Shown here one piece after another: positions 57,056 through 64,000 of a stretch of DNA of 64,000 nt. The notes below the pieces were generated by a model. It made no database searches. It was not told where the DNA came from and saw only the letters and a program-made list of their open reading frames with translations. Made by a program: the position numbers and the translations under genes. The stretch is from Diphasiastrum complanatum (Eukaryota; Streptophyta; Lycopodiopsida; Lycopodiales; Lycopodiaceae). The first letter of the stretch is position 1. Every line of letters starts with the position of its first letter. The stretch spans positions 22,822,178-22,886,177 of the forward strand of contig CM055107.1 in assembly GCA_029204225.1 (NCBI GenBank), in the 5' to 3' direction.

Positions 57056-57680
57056 TGTGAAAAAATCAGATCTAAAATGCACTTAATGGATCAACAAGAT
57101 CTTGACCAAATTTGGATGCACATCTAGTTTTATCTACAAGATAGAAATCATCAATTTTAGCATCCTAAAATTGCATAAATCACTAAGATCTGGTCATAAG
57201 CATAAAAGTACAATAAGGTAATGTCCCTGACCGTACAACAACAGCAGTCTACTATCCTTCACACGTGTGGAAGCAAGATCAAACACAAAATTGACATTCT
57301 ACATACTAGAAACCAAGATATCTTGAAAAATACACATGAGATGGACATATAATCGAAAGAGATGAATTATTCACATAAAAAGAGAATACAATGATATGTT
57401 GTCTATGCTATTATTACTATTTATAGTTGCTAAAATGTCATTTTGTCAATTTTTCTAAACTTTTTCTCCTAAATGGTAACTTCTTGGTACTTCATCAAAA
57501 ACCTAAAAATTCTAGTCTAGGTGCAATATATCAAATTTAGCCAATTAGAATGGGTCCAAATCTGACCTCATCCACTTATCTACTTGCCAAAAATAGTACA
57601 AACACTATTTAGGCATTTATTGACAAATATGAACCTATCTCTAAGTTTGGATTTCATCTTGGCCTCAGAATTGCCAAAAA
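57056..57680 (-). repeat. 3' LTR (truncated)
   Basis: TGTGAAAAAATCAG start; palindrome CACACGTGTG at 57260-57269; TATAAATA on the minus strand near 57419-57426. Confidence 0.85.
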
Positions 57681-57857
57681 AATCAGCCTCCTCCAAGTGA
57701 TTTGACCTAGAATGATACTTGGACATTTTCTATACTTGAAAAGGCAAGATTTGATCTAGAAACACCTCCAAATCCACATAGAATTTATGGCACCCTCAAA
57801 TCTACCTCTAGATTTGGCATTAAAACCAACTTTGGCCTGCAACCTGCTCTGATACCA

Positions 57858-58510
57858 TGTGAAAAATCAGATACAAAATGCACTTAATGGATCAACAAGA
57901 TCTTGACCAAATTTGGATGCACATCTAGTTTTATCTACAAGATAGAATCATCAATTTTAGCATGCTAGAATTGCATAAATCACTAAGATCTGATCATAAG
58001 CATAAAAGTACAGTAAGGTACTATATATGTCCATACAACAAAGATTATAGCCTATTGTCCTTCACATGTGTGAAAGCAAGATCAAATACAAAATTGACAT
58101 TCTACACACTAGAAACCAAGATATCTTGACAAATACACATGAGATGGACATAGAATCAAAAGAGATGAATTCTCCACATAAAAAGAGAATACAATGATAT
58201 GTTATCCACACTGCTACTACTATTTATAGTTGCTAAAATGTCATTTTTCCAATTTTCCTAAAATTTCCCTAAATGGTAACTTCTTGGTACTTTATCAAAA
58301 ACCTAGAAATTCTAGTCTAGATGCAATGTATCAAATTTAGCCAATTAGAATGGGTCCAAATCTGACCTCATCCACTTATATACTTGAAAAAAATAGTACA
58401 AACACTATTTAGGCCTTTATTGACAAATATGAACCTATCTCTAAGTTGAGATTTCATCTTGCCCTCAAAACTACCAAATAAACAATCATACTAGCTGACA
58501 ATTTTTCATA
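57858..58510 (-). repeat. 5' LTR
   Basis: TGTGAAAAATCAG to TTTTTCATA (the CA end mutated to TA). The palindrome has become CACATGTGTG at 58063. TATAAATAG is near 58221-58229, about 150 bp upstream in the sense of the element. Confidence 0.88.
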
Positions 58511-58515
58511 GTCAT

Positions 58516-59625
58516 CCTATTACTTCTTCTTTTTAAAAATTAAGAAGATTTTATAATTGGCTATTTCCATTTCTTTCCTCCCTCTATGAGGATTAAAAGT
58601 GGCATTAGACTACTAAATGTTGAAGTGGAACAATGGAATATAATACTGTAGGTTGATCAAGTCATCAATTCTATGTGTTGGATTTGCTAGTTTTTTTGTG
58701 CAAGAAAGAGATTTGAGAGGTTCCATATCTTTGTTTCTTCTGAATTCATTTGTTGATTTTCAAGAGAGTGCTAAGTGCATTGAAACAAGTTGAAAGAGAA
58801 AATCAAATCATTGCAACACGGCTACAAATGGAGGCTTCATATTGTCAGAGCAATGGTAGGCATACCTCCAGCAGCTATTCAACTTGGAAGGTGAGAATGG
58901 AGTCTCTCCTTGAGATGAATGAATTAAGGGACATTGTTGTAGGTGTGCATTAAAGACCTTTGGCACCTCAAGAACAATTGAGATATGATAGAAGAGCAAA
59001 GAAAGCTCTTCATGCTATAAAGATGAATGTGACAAATGAAATTCTCAAGGAAGTTGGTAAGTGCACTACATCTAGTGAGGCTTGGGAATCTTTAAAGAAG
59101 GTTTATGAGTCCAAGTCTACATCAAGGGTCCTAACCCTTAGGAGAAAAATCTTTCAAAGTTTACAAAAGAAGGATGAAAGTGCTGATGTTTTTTTTTAGG
59201 GTTAAGGCATTCAATGATGAGTTAGCATGTATTGACGAAAGCATTAAAGAGATAGAACTTGTTCAAGTAGTTCTTAATGGCTTGTTGGATGATCATGCTA
59301 ATCTTGTCCAAAGTCTTTCTATTCAAATGACATTTTGAATACTTGCAAGAAATCTTGGTGAATGAGGAGTTTAGGCTTCTATCAAGGGGAGGATCTACTT
59401 TCATATCTCAAGTTGTAGAGGAGGAGGCTATGCTCTCAAAGGGCAAGTTCAAGGGCAAGAGAAAAGGCAAGTGGTCTAAAGGACAAGATCAAGGTGAGCC
59501 TTCTACTTTTGTTGGCAAGAAGAAAAACAGGTCTAAGCTAAAATGTTTCTATTGTGAAATCAAAGGACATTTTGTTGTGAGTGCTTCAAAAAGAAAAGAG
59601 ATCAAGGTGAGAAGCAAGGCAATTT
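58516..59625 (+). pseudogene. copia leader and Gag fragment, interrupted by the next element
   Basis: Leader-like sequence from about 58640 (parallel to the leader of the 60234 element), then Gag from ATG 58828: SSYSTWKVRMESLLEMNEL, a TAA at 58951-58953, RYDRRAKKALHAIKMNVTN, VYESKSTSRVLTLRRKIF, a frameshift at the T run near 59190, LVNEEFRLLSRGGS, and a knuckle start KCFYCEIKGHF. It ends at 59625, where the LTR of the RT-replaced copia begins. No 5' LTR or PBS was found upstream. 58516-58640 holds nothing recognisable. Confidence 0.8.
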
Positions 59626-59857
59626 TGTGAAAGATTCAACTAGTTTCATCACATTTTGCAATATTTCCATATTTGGCATATTGAGGCCAAAACTTGTTTT
59701 AGACTTAGAGGTTGACTTTTCAAAGTTCATTAGACTAAATTTTATTTGAATAAATACTTTTTGAGAGTGTGGGAAAGATTGAATGCGAGTTTGAGTAGAT
59801 TCAATTTGAATAAGTTGGGTACATTGAATCTAGACCCAAAATTGGTAGGGTTAGCAT
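59626..59857 (+). repeat. truncated 5' LTR
   Basis: TGTGAAAGATTCAACTAG onward is the reverse complement of the 17341 end of the minus copy's LTR. It keeps the 8 bp that are missing from 11321-11960. Confidence 0.88.
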
Positions 59858-60233
59858 CATTGGTTCAGCCTAAGTGGTGGCTTATAGATTGCATATCAAA
59901 TTTTCAGCATTTGCATGTAGATTTGGAATAGTCAATTTTTTGTGATTTTGTCAAAACCCTAATTTTGATTGGATCTCTAGATAGTGAGGTTGCTGGACTT
60001 TATTTGAGTGTGTTTCAATCTTAGGAAGTGGCAAAAGTCATTAGACTGAGGATAGATCATAGGTTGATCAGGATTTCATGATTCTATATGTTAATTTGCT
60101 TGGATAAGTGCTGGAAGAGAATTTGTGAGATAGTTTCAAATCTTGGTGATTTCTTTTGAAAGCATTTGTTGTTGTTCAAAGGAGTGCTTTGTGTATTGAA
60201 GTAGGTTGAAAGAGAAGATCAGGTCATTGCTAC

Positions 60234-62548
60234 ATGGTAACCTCAATTGGAGTCATGTTGGAAGCCAATGATAGGCTTACCTCAAGTAGCTGTTCATTAT
60301 GGAAAGTGAGGATGGAGTCACTTCTTGAGATGAATGATGTTTTGGATACTGTTGTAGATTTGGAGGAGAGACCAGCAACACAACAAGATCAATTGAGGTA
60401 TGACAAGAGGGCCAAGAAGGCTCTACACATGATAAAGATGAATGTTACCAATGATCTTCTCAAGGAAGTTGGTAAGTGCACATCATCTTTGGAAGCTTGG
60501 AATTCATTGAAGAAGCTATATGAATCCAAGTCTACTTCTAGAGTGTTGACTCTAAGAAGGCAAATCTTTTCTCGTTTGCAAAAGAATGAAGAAAGTTCAG
60601 GTACTTTTGTTTTGAGAATGAAAGCATTGAATGATGAGTTAGCTTGCATAGATGAAAGCATTAAGGAAGGAGAACTTATTCAAGTAATTCTTAATGGCTT
60701 GTTGGATGCTCATGCTAACATTGTTCAAAGTATTGCTATTCAAAAGACTTTGCCAAGTTTGATGGATCTTCAAGAGATCTTGATCAATGAGGAATATAGG
60801 CTTCAAGCAAGAGGTGGATCTACATCAACACTTCAAGAGGATGCTATATTCACAAAGGGCAAATTCAAGGGCAAAACCAAAAGCAAGTGGTCTAAAGGGC
60901 AAGATCAAGTGGATTCTTCTTCAAGTGGCAAAAAGAAGGATAGATCAAAGCTCAAGTGCTTCTATTGTGGCATCAAAGGACACTTTGCAAGTGAGTGCTA
61001 CAAGAAGAAGAGAGATCAAGGAGACAAGCAAGGTAATCTTACTCTTGATGAGGATGGTTTGGATGTGCAAGATGCAAATGATGATGCTTTTGTGATGTCT
61101 TCATGTATGCTTGCTAATGATGGAGATAGAGATCCTTGGTGGATTGATAGTGGAGCAAGTTCACACATGACCTTTCACAAAGAGTACTTAGCTTCTTTGT
61201 TGGCATATGGAGATGACAAGAGGGTGATCTACACGGCCAATGATGGTGAGTGTGCAATCAAAGGGATTGGCACAATTCCTATTTCTCTCTCTACAAATAG
61301 GAATGTTCATTTGGAGGATGTCTTGTTTATTCCATCTATTACCAAGAATTTGCTTAGTGTGAGTCAAATGCTAAGTAAGGGCCTTAAGGTGGAGTTTGAT
61401 GGAGATGCCTGTTTGATCAAAAAGAAGGATGTCTTGATTGGAAAAGGTAAAAGGCAAGGGAAGTTGTTCAAACTTGATGCTTGTGTTATTGCTAACCAAG
61501 TTGGATGTGTTGCAAGGGAGCAAATTTCTATTCAAGAGGTTTGGCACAAAAGGATGGGACACCTCAACTTCAAGTCATTGGAGGTAATGGCAAGGAAGAA
61601 GGTTGTGATTGGTCTTCCAAGTTCCTTAAGTAATGACAAGCATGTTTGTGAGTCTTGTGCTTTGTCTAAGTCACATAGACTACCTTATACTAGATCTATT
61701 TCTAGATCTACAAAGCCTTTTCAACTTGTACATTCGGATATTCATGGATTTACTACAATTAGCAATAGTGGAGCTAAGACGTATGTAACATACATTGATG
61801 ATTTTAGTAGATTTTGTTGGATCTATCTACTAAAGAGCAAGGATGAAGTGTATGATGTCTTTGTCAAGTTCAAGAATGCAAGGGAGAACCAATTCTCCAC
61901 AAAGATCAAGTGCTTGAGAGGTGACAATGGTGGTGAGTACATATCTAACAAGTTCAAGGCCTTTTGTGATGAGCATGGAATCAAGAGGGAGTATACAACA
62001 TCAACAAAATGGAGTGGCTGAAAGGAAGAATAGAACTTTATGTGAAAGTTCTAAAGCTATGAGCTTAAGTGCTAATCTTGACAAACCATTTTGGGATCAA
62101 GCTTTGTTGTGTGCCAATTTCTTGTGCAATAGGTGGCCGAGTGCTATTTTGGATGGAAGGACACCTTTTGAGATGCTATTCAAGAGGAGGCCGAGTGTCA
62201 ACTTTCTAAGAACCTTTGGATGCACATGCTATGTCAACATTACTCTTGATGATAGGACCAAGGAGGATCCATCTTCAAGAAGAGGTATTTTTGTTGGATA
62301 TAGTGAGGATCCTACTTTGGATGGTGGTGATGATGGACCTTCATCAAGTCAAAAGCCAAGGAGAACATCAAGAGAAAGACAAGTACCTTCAAGGCTCACA
62401 CATGATCAAAAGAGTAAGCAAGTAGTTTCTGGAAATTATGTTGCTTTCCTAACCTCTTTGGATGAGCCTACAAGTGTAGATCAAGCAAGGAAAGAAGAGG
62501 AGTGGATCCAAGCAATGGATCTTGAGTATCGATCTCTTATGAAGAGTG
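60234..62548 (+). pseudogene. copia Gag-protease-integrase of the second RT-replaced copy
   Basis: Start ATG 60234 (MVTSIGVMLEANDRLTSSS). Gag, knuckle CFYCGIKGHFASEC, protease WWIDSGASSHM (about 61138), integrase HKRMGH, CESC, HSDIHGF, LRGDNGGEY and NGVAERKNRTL, as in the minus copy. Two deletions: 11 bp near 61998, which breaks the frame in front of the QNGVAERKN block, and 153 bp in frame (51 codons) after GIFVGYSE (near 62307). The frame from 61921 onward is open to 63636. Gag differs from the minus copy at only about three of the first 90 residues. Confidence 0.9.
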
Positions 62549-63615
62549 GAACATCTTTTGGAAGATCTTCTTGTGTACATGGAGCTATGCAAGTGGATGG
62601 ATGTTATCTTGTTGTAAAATCAAGTAATGGATCTGGAAAACAAATTTTGTTCAATGACTTTGATGGTCAAGTTGAAGATCAAGACGTTGATCTCAAAGCG
62701 CTTCAACTAGTCAAAAGGGAAGGTGGCAATTTGGAGCTAGTCAAGAACATCAAAGGAGAGGTAATTGGCAAAGGTGTTATGGATCTGTTTTTTCAGCACA
62801 TTGAAGACTCAAGTAAGGTCAAAGGAGCAGCAAGGAAGTTTTGTTCAAGTTTACTTTACTTTTTCTATCTCATGTTTGAGCAATTTCATGTGGATGTGTG
62901 CAAATTGTCGAGATATGGTAAAACTAGCTACATTGGTGAGCATTGTTTTGATGTTGGATTTGTACTAGCATTCTTGGCTGATTTTGCTGATGGAAATGAA
63001 GCTATTGGAGGTTCATTATGTCACTCATCCATGGCTAAGTTCTCAAGTGTTGAGCTACTTGGTGCAAATACTTGGAGATTGTCAATTTTTGGTGAATTCA
63101 TGGTCATTTTCTTGTGTCAAGTAGATCTTGAAGATGGACTAGTGCAAACTACTTGGTTTATGGAGTCATGTGGTGCTGGATTTGTATCATTTATGTACTC
63201 ACCTACTCATGGATTTCCAAGGTTTGATAATTTCTTGTGGCAAGATGAAGATGGAGGCCCATTCATGGAGTATCATGGTGGATACAAGGCAACAAAGGAC
63301 AAAGGAGGAGGAGACATGCAAGCAAACGTTGATCACTCACATTTATTGTCTGTTTGCTATATTTTTCCAGAGAGTTCAGAGTTGGAAGCATGGTGGAATC
63401 ATTTCATTTACATTCTATTTGATTCTTCATGTTCTAGTCACATTTTTACATGTAAAATTGATGTAAGAAATAGTGAAGCATCCCAAGTGGACACTATTCT
63501 CTATATCAATTATGGTTGTTTCTATTTTGAGCATTACATGATCATTGAAAGGAGATCTATTCTTAGGAAGAAGATCATTCTTATGATGGATCAAAGTTCT
63601 ATTGGCAAAAACTAT
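62549..63615 (+). other. foreign segment replacing RT, second copy
   Basis: Collinear with 12545-13615 and in the same frame as the upstream integrase tail, with no stop. Blocks: SSCVHGAMQVDGCYLVVKSS, VIGKGVMDLFFQHIEDSS, KFCSSLLYFFYLMFEQFHVD, YGKTSYIGEHCFDVGF, PTHGFPRFDNFLWQDEDGGP, YHGGYKATKDKGGGDMQ and FTCKIDVRNSEASQVDT. No RT motif and no family known to me. The frame stops at 63634-63636, just past the junction with RNase H. Confidence 0.75.
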
Positions 63616-64000
63616 GCTAGGAGCATTGGAAGCTAGGAAAGCAAGTTTTGAGGTACATCATTGGAACTCAAGATTTTGGCATATTGTATGAGGGATCATC
63701 ACCTAATCTTTTTGGATTTTCAGATTCAGACTATGTTGGAGATGTAATGGATAGGAAATCCATTAGTTCTTATTGTATTTTCATAGGTGATGGAGCTATA
63801 TCATGGATGTCAAAGAAACAAGCCACTATCTCATTGTCATCTAGTGAGGCCGAGTACAAAGCTCTTACACATTGCACAAAGGAGATGGTATGGATCAAGA
63901 GGATGATCAAAGATCTTCACTTGCTGATTTTTCAGAGAGTCCAATCATCTTTTGTGACAATCAATCAGCCCAAAGAATGGCATCCAATCCTATCTTTCAT
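63616..64000 (+). pseudogene. copia RNase H, frameshifted (continues off the window)
   Basis: HWKLGKQVLRYIIGTQDFGI, FGFSDSDYVGD, AISWMSKKQATISLSSSEAE, then the frame breaks between KDLHLL and the ESPIIFCDNQ block exactly as at 12240 in the other copy. The window ends inside the NPIFH block. Confidence 0.88.

Larger units (their letters stand above)
57056..58510 (-). mobile_element. shrunken LTR element (two LTRs, about 170 bp inside)
   Basis: Two related LTRs, 57056 to about 57680 and 57858-58510, with a PBS (minus TGGTATCAGAGCA, 57845-57857) beside the second. The target duplication GTCAT is at 57051-57055 and 58511-58515. Between them only about 165-170 bp of leader remain. The first LTR lacks its last about 40 bp and the PPT, so a deletion removed the whole coding region together with the U3 start of the 3' LTR. 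Confidence 0.85.
59626..64000 (+). mobile_element. second copy of the RT-replaced copia (runs off the window)
   Basis: Same family and same RT replacement as 11321-17341, opposite strand. The 5' LTR is cut short: 59626 to about 59857 is LTR, then the sequence jumps to the leader (homologous to about 16470 on the minus copy) with a 2-bp overlap AT at the joint. The rest of the LTR, including the TATA downstream region, palindrome and PBS, is gone, so this copy cannot be reverse transcribed again. It is inserted in the Gag of another copia. Confidence 0.9.

Noticed and set aside
1-64000. Integrated plant pararetrovirus (caulimovirid)
   Set aside because: All pol regions have the copia or gypsy order with integrase and LTRs; no movement protein or coat motif was seen.

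Overview
This window is plant nuclear DNA: AT-rich, gene-poor and packed with transposable elements. Ty1/copia retrotransposons dominate. There are at least eleven copia Gag segments, and their primer-binding sites match the usual plant initiator-tRNA type (TGGTATCAGAGC or close variants). There are also Ty3/gypsy pieces, a CACTA-type (Tnp2) DNA transposase remnant, an L1-type LINE remnant and a very small tRNA-derived SINE. The only host gene I can support is a six-exon acireductone dioxygenase (ARD) gene on the minus strand (25677-27049) with short introns of about 108-296 bp. The sequence does not fix the species; a land plant is as far as I would go.

Layout. 1-3.4 kb: two copia gag remnants head to head (minus 1-440, plus 1057-3415). 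3.4-9.4 kb: an unrecognised stretch, a gypsy RT scrap, a decayed LTR pair, a stray primer-binding site and a gypsy RT-RNase H piece. 11321-17341: a complete copia insertion (minus) with two LTRs, PBS, PPT and a GGAGA target duplication; it has Gag, protease and integrase, but the reverse transcriptase is replaced by about 1.07 kb of unrelated open frame. 17.9-22.2 kb: gypsy gag (minus) and a second, divergent copia gag (plus). 22.3-23.5 kb: faint transposon-like ORF remnants. 25.7-28.2 kb: ARD and, directly upstream of it, a degenerate tandem repeat array. 29.2-42.7 kb: palindrome clusters at both margins, a Ser-rich ORF, gypsy fragments, a broken minus-strand copia (32.5-40.4 kb) split by a young full-length plus-strand copia (33638-39605, TSD ATATT), a Tnp2 transposase remnant and the SINE. 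43559-52170: a minus-strand copia (TSD TTGGT) carrying a second copia with an open 1061-codon pol reading, the pair joined by a deletion. 52.5-54.7 kb: LINE remnant. 57056-58510: a shrunken LTR element (TSD GTCAT). 58.6 kb to the end: another copia gag fragment, interrupted by a second copy of the RT-replaced copia, which runs off the window.

How the parts relate. The two RT-replaced copies share the substitution and also a frameshift inside RNase H. They therefore descend from an ancestor that already could not make its own RT, and presumably moved by borrowing RT from relatives such as the 33.6 kb or 44.7 kb elements. A 10-base palindrome, CACACGTGTG (G-box core), occurs 12 times exactly, always inside or next to LTRs, across several copia families. 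All work was by eye; element boundaries without a matched partner are approximate.
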